Source: Actinoplanes sp. NBRC 103695 (GTDB lineage Bacteria > Actinomycetota > Actinomycetes > Mycobacteriales > Micromonosporaceae). From it: 57,186 nucleotides of DNA. The notes under the pieces were generated by a model. It did not search any database. It saw only the letters and a program-made list of their open reading frames with translations, and had not been told where the DNA came from. Position 1 is the first letter of the stretch. Each line of letters opens with the position of its first letter. The DNA lies in the NCBI RefSeq assembly GCF_030269485.1, contig NZ_BSTL01000011.1, positions 1-57,186 on the forward strand, read 5' to 3'. This document shows, piece by piece, positions 7,810-16,503 of this stretch. A program made the position numbers and the translations under genes.

Positions 7810-8205
7810 ATGAGCACCTTCAACGCGATCGGCGTGGCCGGCACCGGCGTCACCGTCTACCGCAAGTGGCTGGACGCGGTGTCCGACAACATCGCCAATG
7901 TCGACAACGTCTCCCGGACCTCGGAGAACGCCTTCCAGGCGCGATACGTGATGGCCCAGGAGGCGCAGGACGGCAACGGCGCCCAGGTCACCGGCATCGC
8001 ATACGGCAGCGCCGAGGGCAAGCTCTCCTACGAGCCGGACAACCCGCTCGCCGACAGCGAGGGGTACGTCCGCCGGGCGGACATCGACCTCGGCAGCCAG
8101 ATGGCCCAGATGATCATGGCGCAGCGCGCGTACCAGGCGAACCTGTCCGTCGTCGACCGGGCCCGGGACTCGTACAACGCCGCCATCAACCTCGGGAAGA
8201 GCTGA
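7810..8205 (+). CDS. flgC: Flagellar rod protein FlgC
   Basis: Second proximal rod protein. The 131-residue product has GTGVTVYRKWLDAVSDNIAN near the start and the FlgC C-terminus (VDIDLGSQMAQMIMAQRAYQANLSVV). ATG at 7810 is preferred because the AAGGGGG site (7793-7799) is 10 bases away; a TTG at 7801 overlapping the flgB stop would be too close to it. The N-terminal motif reads NIANVDNVSRTSE, slightly changed from the usual NIANxxTxxT. Confidence 0.95.
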   Translation: MSTFNAIGVAGTGVTVYRKWLDAVSDNIANVDNVSRTSENAFQARYVMAQEAQDGNGAQVTGIAYGSAEGKLSYEPDNPLADSEGYVRRADIDLGSQMAQMIMAQRAYQANLSVVDRARDSYNAAINLGKS

Positions 8206-8207
8206 CC

Positions 8208-8552
8208 ATGACCTCACCGATCGGCGCGATCAGTGGCTTCTCCGGGGTCAGCCCGGTCGACGCGCTCAGCCGCGTCACCGAGATGGCCAAGACCTCGGGC
8301 ACCGAGGCCACCGCCCCCACGGGCACGGCCGGCACCGACTTCGCCGGCATGTTGTCCTCCGGTCTGGAGAGCGTCCAGGCCGCCCAGACGAAGGCGTCCG
8401 ACCTGGCCGTCCAGGTCGCCAACGGCACCCTGGCCGACCCGGCGCAGTACACCATGGCCTCCACCGAGGCCGCGCTCGGTCTGCAGCTGACCATGGCGGT
8501 CCGGAACAAGGCGCTGGAGGCCTTTCAGGAGATCATGAGAATGCAGGCCTGA
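8208..8552 (+). CDS. fliE: Flagellar hook-basal body protein FliE
   Basis: FliE links the MS ring to the rod. The 114-residue product is low in complexity at the N-terminus and has the conserved C-terminal half: FAGMLSSGLESVQAAQTKAS, TMASTEAALGLQLTMAVRNKALEAFQEIMRMQ. Start ATG 8208, two bases after flgC; the fliF ATG follows one base after its stop. Standard flgB-flgC-fliE order. Confidence 0.95.
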   Translation: MTSPIGAISGFSGVSPVDALSRVTEMAKTSGTEATAPTGTAGTDFAGMLSSGLESVQAAQTKASDLAVQVANGTLADPAQYTMASTEAALGLQLTMAVRNKALEAFQEIMRMQA

Positions 8553-8553
8553 C

Positions 8554-10158
8554 ATGTCGGACCGTCTCCCCGCACCCGTTCGCAAGGCAAGCGACGCCTT
8601 CAAGTCCTTCACCCCGGGACAGAAGGCCGTCACACTCTTCGCGGTCGTCGCCCTCGCCGTCGGCGGCTACTTCTTCGCCACCTGGGCATCGAAGCCGTCG
8701 TACGCCGCCCTGTTCAGCAATCTGTCGAGCAAGGACGCGAGCGCGATCGTCGAGTCGCTGCAGAAAACCGGGACATCGTACGAGCTGGCCAACGGCGGGC
8801 AGACCATTCTGGTGCCCCAGGATCAGGTCTACGACCTGCGGCTGCAGCTGTCCGGCGAAGGACTGCCCGGGGAGTCCGACACCGGGTACGCCCTGCTCGA
8901 CCAGCAGGGCATCACCACCAGCGACTTCATGCAGCACACCAACTACCAGCGCGCGCTCGAGGGCGAGCTGTCGAACACGATCAAGTCGATCGACGGCGTC
9001 GAGGCCGCCACCGTGCACCTGGTCATCCCGCAGAAGGACGTCTTCGCCGACGACCAGAACAAGACCACCGCCTCCGTCCTCGTGCAGTCCTCGGCCAGCA
9101 AACCGCTCTCCAACCAGCAGGTGCAGGCGATCGTCAACCTGGTCGCCTCCAGCGTCGAAGGCCTCGACCCGACCCAGGTCACGGTGGCCGGCGCGGACGG
9201 CAAGATCCTCTCCACCGGCGGCGGGGCCGCGGTGGCCACCGGCGGCGACAGCGGCGCCGACTCGCAGACCGCGGCCTACCAGAACCGGCTGAACACGTCC
9301 CTGCAGAACATGCTGGACAGCGTCGTCGGACCGGGCAACGCCGTGGTCACCACGACCGCCGAGCTGGACTTCGACCAGACCTCGACGACGTCGCGGCAGT
9401 ACACCTCGGACCCGTCCGTGGCGGCGCTCTCCGAGCAGATCAGCCGCGAGGCCTACAACGGCGACGACGGCAAGGGCCAGGGCGGCGTGCTCGGCCCGGA
9501 CAACATCCAGGTACCCAACGGCAACACCAGCACCGCCGGCGCGGGCCAGTACGAGAACACCCAGCAGACCCGCAACAACGCGGTGAACCAGGTGGACGAG
9601 GTCCGCAAGAGCGCCCCCGGCGGCGTGAAGAAGCTGTCCGTGGCCGTGCTGCTGAACGCCACCACGGCCGGCACCGTCGACTCGGCCCAGGTCCAGCAGC
9701 TGGTCAGCACGGCCGCCGGCATCGACGCCACCCGCGGCGACTCGGTGGCGATCGCGGCCATGCCGTTCGACACCAGCGCCGCCGAGGCGGCCCAGAAGAC
9801 GCTGGCGGAGTCCTCGAACGCGGCCAAGGCCGAGAAGCAGCAGTCCCTGGTCAAGACCGCCGCCCTGGTCGCGGTCGTCCTGCTCCTGCTCCTCATCGCC
9901 TGGCGGGCCAGCCGCCGCGCGAGGAAGCGCAAGGCGCTCAGCCCCACCGAGCTCGCCCACCTGGAACAGATGCAGGCCGCCCTGGAGGCGCAGCGTCTCG
10001 CCGAGCTGAACGCGTCCATCCCCGGCCCGTCCATCGAGGCGCCCAGCCGCGCCGAGGAAGCCCTGGAGGAGCGGCAGCGCGAGATCGAGCAGATGGTCGA
10101 GGACCAACCCGAGGAGATGGCCGCTCTGCTGCGCGGCTGGCTCGGTGCGGGCCGCTGA
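8554..10158 (+). CDS. fliF: Flagellar MS-ring protein FliF
   Basis: FliF forms the MS ring in the membrane around the export gate. The 534-residue product has a first membrane helix at about 27-47, the periplasmic ring-building domains (YAALFSNLSSKDASAIVESLQ onward, GLPGES motif), a Ser/Thr/Gly-rich linker, a second membrane helix at about 437-455, and a charged cytoplasmic tail (EEALEERQREIEQMVEDQPEEMAALLRGWL) that binds FliG. Length is typical. It sits between fliE and fliG. Confidence 0.97.
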   Translation: MSDRLPAPVRKASDAFKSFTPGQKAVTLFAVVALAVGGYFFATWASKPSYAALFSNLSSKDASAIVESLQKTGTSYELANGGQTILVPQDQVYDLRLQLSGEGLPGESDTGYALLDQQGITTSDFMQHTNYQRALEGELSNTIKSIDGVEAATVHLVIPQKDVFADDQNKTTASVLVQSSASKPLSNQQVQAIVNLVASSVEGLDPTQVTVAGADGKILSTGGGAAVATGGDSGADSQTAAYQNRLNTSLQNMLDSVVGPGNAVVTTTAELDFDQTSTTSRQYTSDPSVAALSEQISREAYNGDDGKGQGGVLGPDNIQVPNGNTSTAGAGQYENTQQTRNNAVNQVDEVRKSAPGGVKKLSVAVLLNATTAGTVDSAQVQQLVSTAAGIDATRGDSVAIAAMPFDTSAAEAAQKTLAESSNAAKAEKQQSLVKTAALVAVVLLLLLIAWRASRRARKRKALSPTELAHLEQMQAALEAQRLAELNASIPGPSIEAPSRAEEALEERQREIEQMVEDQPEEMAALLRGWLGAGR

Positions 10159-10197
10159 ACCACCGATCCACCCCCCGCGGTTTGAGAGAGGACCACG

Positions 10198-11226
10198 TTG
10201 ACGACCACCCCGGTATTGAGCACGACGTCGATGACCGGCCTGCGCAAGGCCGCGATCCTGCTGGTGCGGATGGGCAAGGAGTACTCGACCCGGGTGCTGG
10301 CCAGCCTCAGCGAGGCCGAGGTCGAGGAATTGTCCGCGGAGATCGCCCGGCTCGGGAAGCTGGAGCCCGCGGTGGTGGTCGATGTGATCGACGAGTTCTA
10401 CGCCCTGGCCACGACCAAGCACGCCGGCGCCGGCGGAATGGGCTACGCCCGTGAGCTGCTCGAGGCGTCCCTCGGCACCGAACGCGCGAACCTGATCCTG
10501 GATCGGCTCCAGGCGTCGATGAACGACATGCCGTTCAACTTCCTCAGCCACGCCGATCCACGTCAGGTGCTGTCCTATGTGCAGTACGAACATCCGCAGA
10601 CCATCGCGCTGGTACTGGCCCACGTACCGTCGGCCCTGGCCTCCTCGATCCTGTCCGGTCTCGCGCCGGAGGTGCAGTCCGACGTGGCGCACCGCATCGC
10701 GGTGATGGACCGCACCTCGCCGGACGTGATCCGCCAGGTCGAGGTGTCCCTGCAACGCAAGCTCTCCAGCGTGCTCCAGCCGGACGAGCTCTCCACGGTC
10801 GGCGGCCTGGGCCCGCTCGTGGACATCATCAACCGTGCCGATCGGACCACCGAACGGCTCATCCTGGAGGCGCTGGAGGCGCGCAACCCGGAGATCGCCG
10901 AGGAGATCCGCCGGCGCATGTTCATGTTCGAGGACATCGTCAACCTGGACGACCGGTCGATCCAGCTCGTGCTCCGCCAGGTGGAGCCGGCCGACCTGGC
11001 CACCGCGCTGAAGGGCGTGGACGACGCGGTCCGGGACAAGGTCACCGGCAACCTCTCCGAACGCGGCCGGGAGAACCTGCTCGAGGAGATCGACTTGCTC
11101 GGCCCGGTCAAGGTCAAGATGGTCGAGGAGGCGCAACAGAAGATCGTCTCGGTGATCCGCTCGCTGGAGGACTCCGGCCAGATCGAGATCCAGCGCGGCG
11201 GCGAGCAGGAGGAGCTCATTGCCTGA
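10198..11226 (+). CDS. fliG: Flagellar switch protein FliG
   Basis: FliG is the rotor ring protein that contacts MotA and transmits torque. The 342-residue product has the N-terminal FliF-binding domain (GLRKAAILLVRMGKEYSTRVL), the middle-domain EHPQ motif (YEHPQTIALVLAHVP) and the C-terminal torque helix (LATALKGVDDAVRDKVTGNLSERG) with its alternating charges. The start is TTG at 10198, supported by GAGAGAGGA a few bases upstream. It overlaps the fliH start by 8 bases. Confidence 0.97.
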   Translation: MTTTPVLSTTSMTGLRKAAILLVRMGKEYSTRVLASLSEAEVEELSAEIARLGKLEPAVVVDVIDEFYALATTKHAGAGGMGYARELLEASLGTERANLILDRLQASMNDMPFNFLSHADPRQVLSYVQYEHPQTIALVLAHVPSALASSILSGLAPEVQSDVAHRIAVMDRTSPDVIRQVEVSLQRKLSSVLQPDELSTVGGLGPLVDIINRADRTTERLILEALEARNPEIAEEIRRRMFMFEDIVNLDDRSIQLVLRQVEPADLATALKGVDDAVRDKVTGNLSERGRENLLEEIDLLGPVKVKMVEEAQQKIVSVIRSLEDSGQIEIQRGGEQEELIA

Positions 11227-11887
11227 CGAGCGTCCGCCGGTGCTACGCGGCAACGTCGCCGACACGGCGGCGGCCGCGCGCTTCGGCACGGACCTGCGCC
11301 GCGAGCCGCCGATCGACAGCGCCCCGGTCGAGCGGGCCAAACAACAGGCCCGGACCGCCGGGTACGCCGAGGGCTGGGCCCAGGGCCAGCGGGCCGCCGG
11401 GCTGGAGGCGGTGGCCGCGGCGGACCGGGCGCGCGCCATGGAGCACGCGCACGAGCAGCGCCGGACGGCCGCGCTCGCCCAGGCCGTGAACGCGCTCGGC
11501 CGCGCGGTCACCGGGCTGGAGACCCAGCTCATGCCGACCCTGCACGAGCTGCAGGAGGCGGTGCTGGCGCACGCGTTCGAGCTGGCCGAGGCGATCGTCG
11601 GGCGAGCGCTCGACGACCCGGAGCACCGTGCCGCCGACGCCCTGCGCCGGGCCATGGCCGCCGCGCCCGATCAGGGCGAGATCGTCGTCAACCTGCATCC
11701 GGAGGATTACCGCAATCTGGTCGGTGACACCGGTTCGGCCGACCACAATTACGCGGGAAGGCCGGTCCACCTGCGACCCGACCCGGCGCTGCGGCCGGGC
11801 GACGCCACCGCGGAGACCGGCTCCACCACCGTCGACGCGTCCATCGCGGCGGCGGTGCAACGTGCCCGGGAGGCTCTGCGCCTGTGA
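11219..11887 (+). CDS. fliH: Flagellar export regulator FliH
   Basis: FliH binds the FliI ATPase and links it to the C-ring. The 222-residue product has an Ala/Arg/Gln-rich helical middle with GxxxG-like spacing (AGYAEGWAQGQRAAGLEAVAAADRAR) and a C-terminal FliH/V-ATPase-E-like domain (LAEAIVGRALDD, QGEIVVNLHPEDYRNL). The start is TTG at 11219 inside fliG, with AGGAGGAG just upstream. Identity rests on the motif pattern and on its position between fliG and fliI. Confidence 0.9.
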   Translation: MPDERPPVLRGNVADTAAAARFGTDLRREPPIDSAPVERAKQQARTAGYAEGWAQGQRAAGLEAVAAADRARAMEHAHEQRRTAALAQAVNALGRAVTGLETQLMPTLHELQEAVLAHAFELAEAIVGRALDDPEHRAADALRRAMAAAPDQGEIVVNLHPEDYRNLVGDTGSADHNYAGRPVHLRPDPALRPGDATAETGSTTVDASIAAAVQRAREALRL

Positions 11888-13191
11888 GTGACCTGTTCCG
11901 CGCCCGCATCGACGCCGCGCTCTCCGCCGCCCGCCCGCTCAGCCGCGGACGGGTCACCGGAGCGGTCGGTCTCCGGGTCACCGTCGGCGGACTGGAGGCG
12001 CGGGTCGGCGAGCTGCTGCAGATCGGCGAGGGCTCGTCGGCGGTGTTCGCCGAGGTCGCGGCGCTGGACGCCGACCGGATCTCCTGTCTGCCGCTGGGTC
12101 CGATCGCCGGCCTCAGCACCGGCGAACCGGTGGTGAGCACGGGCGGACCGCTGCGCGTGGCGGTGGGTCCGGACCTGCGCGGCCGGATCCTGGACGGACT
12201 GGGCCGTCCGATGGACGGCGGCCCACCGCTGCGCGGCGACCTGGTCGGCATCGACGCCGCGCCACCCTCGGCGATGGAGCGTCAGCTGGTCGACGCGCCG
12301 ATGTCGCTGGGCGTACGGGTGCTCGACACGCTCGTCCCCTGCGGCCGCGGCCAGCGCATCGGCATCTTCGCCGGCTCCGGTGTGGGCAAGTCCACCCTGA
12401 TGAGCATGATCACGCGAGGCACGTCCGCCGAGCTCAACGTGGTCGCCCTGGTCGGCGAGCGGGGCCGCGAGGTGCGCGAGTTCATCGAGCACGACCTCGG
12501 ACCCGAGGGACTGTCCCGCTCGGTGGTGGTGATCGCCACCTCGGACACCCCTCCTCTGGTACGCCTGCGCGCCGGCGCCGTGGCCACCCGGATCGCCGAG
12601 TACTACCGCGACGAGGGCCAGGACGTGCTGCTGATGATGGACAGCGTGACCCGCGCGGCGATGGCGCAACGCGAGGTCGGGCTCTCGGTCGGCGAGCCGC
12701 CGGCCACCCGTGGCTATCCGCCGTCGGTCTTCGCGATGCTGGCCAGCCTGCTGGAACGCGCCGGCCCGGGCGCCCGCGGCAGCATCACCGGCCTCTACAC
12801 GGTGCTGGTCGAGGGCGACGACCACAACGAGCCGATCGCCGACGCCGCCCGCTCCATCCTGGACGGTCACGTGGTGCTGGACCGCAAGCTGGCCACCGCC
12901 GGCCACTTCCCCAGCGTCCAGGCCCTCGACTCGATCTCCCGGGTGGCCAACAAGATCACCACGCCGCAGCAGAAGTCGGACGCCACCGAGCTGCGCCGGA
13001 TGATGGCCGCCCACCGCGAGGTGCGCGAACTGGTGGAGATCGGCGCCTACGTGCCCGGCACCAACCTGGAGGCGGACCGGGCGACCGCGGTCTGGCCGCA
13101 GATCACGTCATTCCTGCGCCAGGGCCTGGACGAGCGGGTGACGGCCGACGACGCCTGGAACGAGCTCCGCCAGCTGATCGCCGCCAGCTGA
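11884..13191 (+). CDS. fliI: Flagellum-specific ATPase FliI
   Basis: FliI energises loading of export substrates. The 435-residue product has the Walker A GSGVGKST at 164-171, Walker B near VLLMMDSVTRAAMAQREVG, and the family motif GEPPATRGYPPSVFAMLASLLERAG. The GTG start overlaps the fliH stop in GTGA. It is the last gene of its operon; fliJ, which usually follows, lies on the opposite strand 4 kb away. Confidence 0.97.
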   Translation: MSDLFRARIDAALSAARPLSRGRVTGAVGLRVTVGGLEARVGELLQIGEGSSAVFAEVAALDADRISCLPLGPIAGLSTGEPVVSTGGPLRVAVGPDLRGRILDGLGRPMDGGPPLRGDLVGIDAAPPSAMERQLVDAPMSLGVRVLDTLVPCGRGQRIGIFAGSGVGKSTLMSMITRGTSAELNVVALVGERGREVREFIEHDLGPEGLSRSVVVIATSDTPPLVRLRAGAVATRIAEYYRDEGQDVLLMMDSVTRAAMAQREVGLSVGEPPATRGYPPSVFAMLASLLERAGPGARGSITGLYTVLVEGDDHNEPIADAARSILDGHVVLDRKLATAGHFPSVQALDSISRVANKITTPQQKSDATELRRMMAAHREVRELVEIGAYVPGTNLEADRATAVWPQITSFLRQGLDERVTADDAWNELRQLIAAS

Positions 13192-13223
13192 ACCCCGCCC
13201 CGCCGCTTCGCCACCGCCTTACT

Positions 13224-13295
13224 CCCGCCGCGCCTCTTTCCCCCGCCGCGCCTCTTTCCCCCGCCGCGCCTCTTTCCCCCGCCGCGCCTCGTTCC
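13224..13295. repeat. 18-bp tandem repeat, four copies
   Basis: Four direct copies of cccgccgcgcctctttcc (13224, 13242, 13260, 13278), the last with one change. They fill most of the space between the converging fliI and fliK genes. No open frame of interest uses them. Confidence 0.9.
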
Positions 13296-13303
13296 CTCGC
13301 CGG

Positions 13304-13370
13304 CGCTTTGCTCTGAGCACATATACACATCACCCACCGCCTGATGCGTATATGTGCTCAGAGCAAAGCG
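13304..13370. terminator. 23-bp inverted repeat between converging fliI and fliK
   Basis: 13304-13326 and 13348-13370 are perfectly complementary with a 21-nt loop. It lies one base from the fliK stop and 112 bases from the fliI stop. A stem this long and AT-rich at its apex is more than a minimal terminator, but bidirectional termination is the simplest role. Confidence 0.8.
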
Positions 13371-13371
13371 G

Positions 13372-15483
13372 TCAGGCCTCGATGTCGACCCGGCCGTCTG
13401 CGGGTTCGGCGCGTGGCACGGTCGGCGCCGGGGCGTCGGCCGGTGCGCCGGAGCCGGCGGGACCGCCACCCGGGCCTCCGCCGGAGCGTCGAGAATCCAT
13501 GAACGCGAACTGCTGGCGAGCCTGTTCCTGCTGGCCGGAGCCCTGGCGCAGGTCCAGGTTGGTGTTCGAGAAGCCGGACTGCTCCAGCTCGCGGCGCAGG
13601 TCGTCCATCGCGTTGCGCAGCGCGTCGTTGCCGGCGTCGGTCGAGCCGGACAGCTGCACGTTGATCTGGCCGTTGCGGATCTCGGCGACCACCTGCACCG
13701 GGCCCAGGTCGGCGGGGTGCAGGTTGACGGTCAGCCGGTGGATGCCGTCGGCCTCCAGGCGCAGCGGCGCGATGCGCATCGCCATCTGGGTCGCGGGGCT
13801 GCCGGGGACCGGCACGTGCGGCGCCGGCGGGGCAGGCGCGGCCGGGGCGGCGGGTGCGGCGGGTGCGGCCGGTGCGGTCGCGGCGATTCCGGTGATTCCG
13901 GGTACGCCTGCCGTCAGGTCCGCCTGGGCTGCCAGGTCGGCCTGGAACCCGGCGGCGGGAGGCAGGGCGCCGGGGATTCCCTCGGCTGTCGACAACGTGG
14001 CGGCCGGTGGTGTGGCGGCCGGGTCGGTCAGTGCGCTCGCGGCGACGAACGCTCCGGTCTGCGGGCTCACACCCTGCGCGCCCTGAGGGGAGACGGCCGC
14101 GGCGGGCTGGGTTGTCGCGGCGGCGGGATCTGTCGTGATCGGCGGCCCGGCGATCGGCTGCCCAGCGACCGGCTGCCCAGCGACCGGCTGCCCAGCGACC
14201 GGCTGCCCAGCGACCGGCTGCCCGGTAACCGGCTGCCCGGCGACCGGCTGCCCGGCGACCGGCTGCCCGGCGGGCGGCGTGGCCTGCTGACCCGACGGCT
14301 GGTCGAGGGCCGGCGGGGCGAGAGGCGGCTGAGTCGCGGACGGCTGGGTGAGGGACGGCTGAGCGAGAGACGGCTGAGTCAGGGACGGCTGGGCCGGTGT
14401 CGCCGAGGTCGTGAGGGGTGACGTGGTCGGCGCCTGGGTCGCCGAGCCCTGCGGTGCGGGCAGCGCGGCCAGGTCAGGTGCGCGGGCCGCGTCGGTGGTC
14501 ACCGGCGTCAGACCCTCGATGGACAGACCGGTCGACGTTCCTGCGCCGGCGGCCGCGCCCGGGCCGGCCGGAGCGATCGGTCCGCCTTGCACGGGCGCGT
14601 CCGGCATGGGTGTGGCGACCCGCGGCGTCCCGTCGGCGGCGGGCTGGCCGGTAGGAAGCGCTGACACGCCCGCCGCCACCGCGGCCGGCTCCGCCGAGGC
14701 GACCGTGCCCTGCGCGACCACCGATGCCGTGACCACCGGTGCCGCGACCACCGGTGCCGCGACCAGGGGAACGGTCGTCGGCGTGACCGTCGTGGGCTGC
14801 GGGGCAGCCGGTTCGGTCTGTCCCGTCGGCGCTTCGGTGGGCGCCGGGTCGCCGGAACCGACGAAACGGTCGGCCGTGGTCCGCTGCGACGCCGCCCGTG
14901 CCTGCGACCGCTCGGTGGCGGCCTGCCGCGCCTCCACCTGCCCGGCCACCCGATCCCCGGCCACGCGATCCGCGCCCGGCCGATCCACACCCGCCCGATC
15001 CACACCCGCCCGATCCACACCCGGCCGAGCCACACCCGCCCGATCGGCACCCAGCCGGTCCGCACCCACCCGATTCGCACCCACCCGACTCGCACCGGGC
15101 CGGTCGAGGTTGCCCTGCGCGGCGGGTCTCGTGGTATGCGCGGCCCTGGCGTTAGCGGCCCGTTCCGCAGCCGCGACCCGGCCGGCGATCACCCGATCTG
15201 CCGTCACCGCCCGGTCGGCCGCGGCGCGCCCGGCGGCAGCACGGCCCGCGGCGACGCGGTCCCGGGCCGCCTGGACCTGCGCGTTGCCGTACTGGGCCGC
15301 CTGGTTGCGGGCGTACCGGTCCTGGCTGAGCCGGTCCTGGTCAGAGTCAGGTCGGCCGAGTTCGGCGGACAGCGCCGTGCCGAACTCCTCGCCGCCCTCG
15401 CCCTGGCGCCCCGAAGCGCCCCGGCGGGTGGCGTCGACGGCCGGACGGCGGTCCGGCCCGGTCACGGAGCCCGGCGTACTCAT
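13372..15483 (-). CDS. fliK: Flagellar hook-length control protein FliK
   Basis: FliK is the secreted ruler that sets hook length and switches export specificity. The 703-residue product has a low-complexity ruler region with several amino-acid repeats: a GxDR repeat (roughly 14,950-15,110), a TQPSL repeat, and nine GQPVA-type units encoded by 14141-14275. The C-terminal Flg_hook domain is clear (RLTVNLHPADLGPVQVVAEI, then INVQLSGSTDAGNDALRNAM). An AGGAGAAGAAG site precedes the ATG. It is the last gene of the fliJ operon. The repeats make its length likely to vary between strains. Confidence 0.92.
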   Translation of the reverse strand: MSTPGSVTGPDRRPAVDATRRGASGRQGEGGEEFGTALSAELGRPDSDQDRLSQDRYARNQAAQYGNAQVQAARDRVAAGRAAAGRAAADRAVTADRVIAGRVAAAERAANARAAHTTRPAAQGNLDRPGASRVGANRVGADRLGADRAGVARPGVDRAGVDRAGVDRPGADRVAGDRVAGQVEARQAATERSQARAASQRTTADRFVGSGDPAPTEAPTGQTEPAAPQPTTVTPTTVPLVAAPVVAAPVVTASVVAQGTVASAEPAAVAAGVSALPTGQPAADGTPRVATPMPDAPVQGGPIAPAGPGAAAGAGTSTGLSIEGLTPVTTDAARAPDLAALPAPQGSATQAPTTSPLTTSATPAQPSLTQPSLAQPSLTQPSATQPPLAPPALDQPSGQQATPPAGQPVAGQPVAGQPVTGQPVAGQPVAGQPVAGQPVAGQPIAGPPITTDPAAATTQPAAAVSPQGAQGVSPQTGAFVAASALTDPAATPPAATLSTAEGIPGALPPAAGFQADLAAQADLTAGVPGITGIAATAPAAPAAPAAPAAPAPPAPHVPVPGSPATQMAMRIAPLRLEADGIHRLTVNLHPADLGPVQVVAEIRNGQINVQLSGSTDAGNDALRNAMDDLRRELEQSGFSNTNLDLRQGSGQQEQARQQFAFMDSRRSGGGPGGGPAGSGAPADAPAPTVPRAEPADGRVDIEA
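14141..14275. repeat. 15-bp tandem repeats inside fliK
   Basis: Nine contiguous 15-bp units of the type ggctgcccagcgacc, giving a five-residue GQPVA repeat in the ruler part of FliK. Multiples of 15 keep the frame, so copy-number change would alter ruler length without breaking the gene. Confidence 0.9.
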
Positions 15484-15516
15484 CTGATCTTCTTCTCCTC
15501 ATCGATGGGGGAACAG

Positions 15517-16503
15517 TCAGCCGCCCAGGGCGGCCAACGCCTTCTGCACCTTCGGCACATAGGCCTGGGTCTCGGCGAACGGCGGGATGCCGCCGTACTT
15601 GTGCACCGCCCCGCCGCCCGCGTTGTACGCGGCCAGCGCCAGCGGCAGGGACTTGAACTCCTTCAGATTGCGGGACAACAGCTTCGCCGCGCCGTTGATC
15701 GCCTGCGCGGGGTCGAACGAGTCGTGCACGCCCAGGCCCTTCGCGGTGCCCGGCATCAGCTGCATCAGGCCCTGCGCCCCAGCCTTGCTGACCGCCTTCG
15801 GGTTGTAGCTCGACTCCACCTTGGCGACGGCGGCGAGCAGCTTGGGCGAGACGCCGTACCTGTTGCCGGCCTGGACGAACAGGTCCGCGAACGGGACACC
15901 GGACAGCTGCCCGGAGCGCTGGAGATTGGCCGGGCGGACCGCGGCGGCGCCGTTCACCGCCGCGGCGCCGGTCGCTCCGGCGGCTGCCTCGGTGCCGACG
16001 ACGCGGCGGATGTGGGTCGGCGTCTCGTACACCGATTGGATCTTGACATGGTCGCCGGGTTTCGGAGCGGCGATCATCTTGTTGTTCCCGAGGTAGATGG
16101 CCACGTGGTCGACCGGCGAGTCGAAGGCCAGGATGTCGCCCGGCTTCGCCTCCTTGAGGCTCTTCACCTCGGTGCCCGCCTTGGCCTGCTGCCAGGAGTT
16201 CCGGGGCAGTTCGATACCCAGGTCCTTGTACGCCCGCTGCACCAGCGCCGAGCAGTCCAGGCCCTTGCTGGGGTCGGTGCTGCCGAAGGTGTACTTGGTG
16301 CCCAGGTACTTCTTGGCGGACGTGACGATCTGGTCGCCGGTGACCCCGCCGGACGTGCCGCCCTTCGTGGTGGCGTCGGCCAGCGCCGTGGCGAAGCTGG
16401 CTCCGTTGGCCGCTGTCGCGGTGGTGGCGGTCGGGGTCAGGCCGAGCTGCGACTGCAACTCGGAGATGCGGGAGAGGACTCCCGTGAGGCCCATCGACGT
16501 CAT
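15517..16503 (-). CDS. Two-domain peptidoglycan hydrolase (NlpC/P60 + SLT) in the fliJ-fliK operon
   Basis: The 328-residue product has an N-terminal NlpC/P60 endopeptidase domain (about 55-165) with Cys84 in GLDCSALVQ, His133 in DHVAIYLG and His152, then a lytic transglycosylase domain (about 205-325) with catalytic Glu230 in VAKVESSYNPKAVS and the GLMQLMPGTA and AYNAGGGAV motifs. The N-terminus (MTSMGLTGVLSRISELQSQL) is not a Sec signal peptide. By analogy with proteobacterial FlgJ, a rod-cap muramidase exported by the flagellar system, it may open the wall for the rod; no separate FlgJ is present. It overlaps fliJ in ATGA and precedes fliK by 33 bases. Confidence 0.88.
   Translation of the reverse strand: MTSMGLTGVLSRISELQSQLGLTPTATTATAANGASFATALADATTKGGTSGGVTGDQIVTSAKKYLGTKYTFGSTDPSKGLDCSALVQRAYKDLGIELPRNSWQQAKAGTEVKSLKEAKPGDILAFDSPVDHVAIYLGNNKMIAAPKPGDHVKIQSVYETPTHIRRVVGTEAAAGATGAAAVNGAAAVRPANLQRSGQLSGVPFADLFVQAGNRYGVSPKLLAAVAKVESSYNPKAVSKAGAQGLMQLMPGTAKGLGVHDSFDPAQAINGAAKLLSRNLKEFKSLPLALAAYNAGGGAVHKYGGIPPFAETQAYVPKVQKALAALGG

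Noticed and set aside
8533..11655. 1040-codon open frame on the minus strand
   Set aside because: It is antisense to fliF-fliG-fliH, has low-complexity Arg/Ala/Gly/His composition and reflects high-GC third positions.
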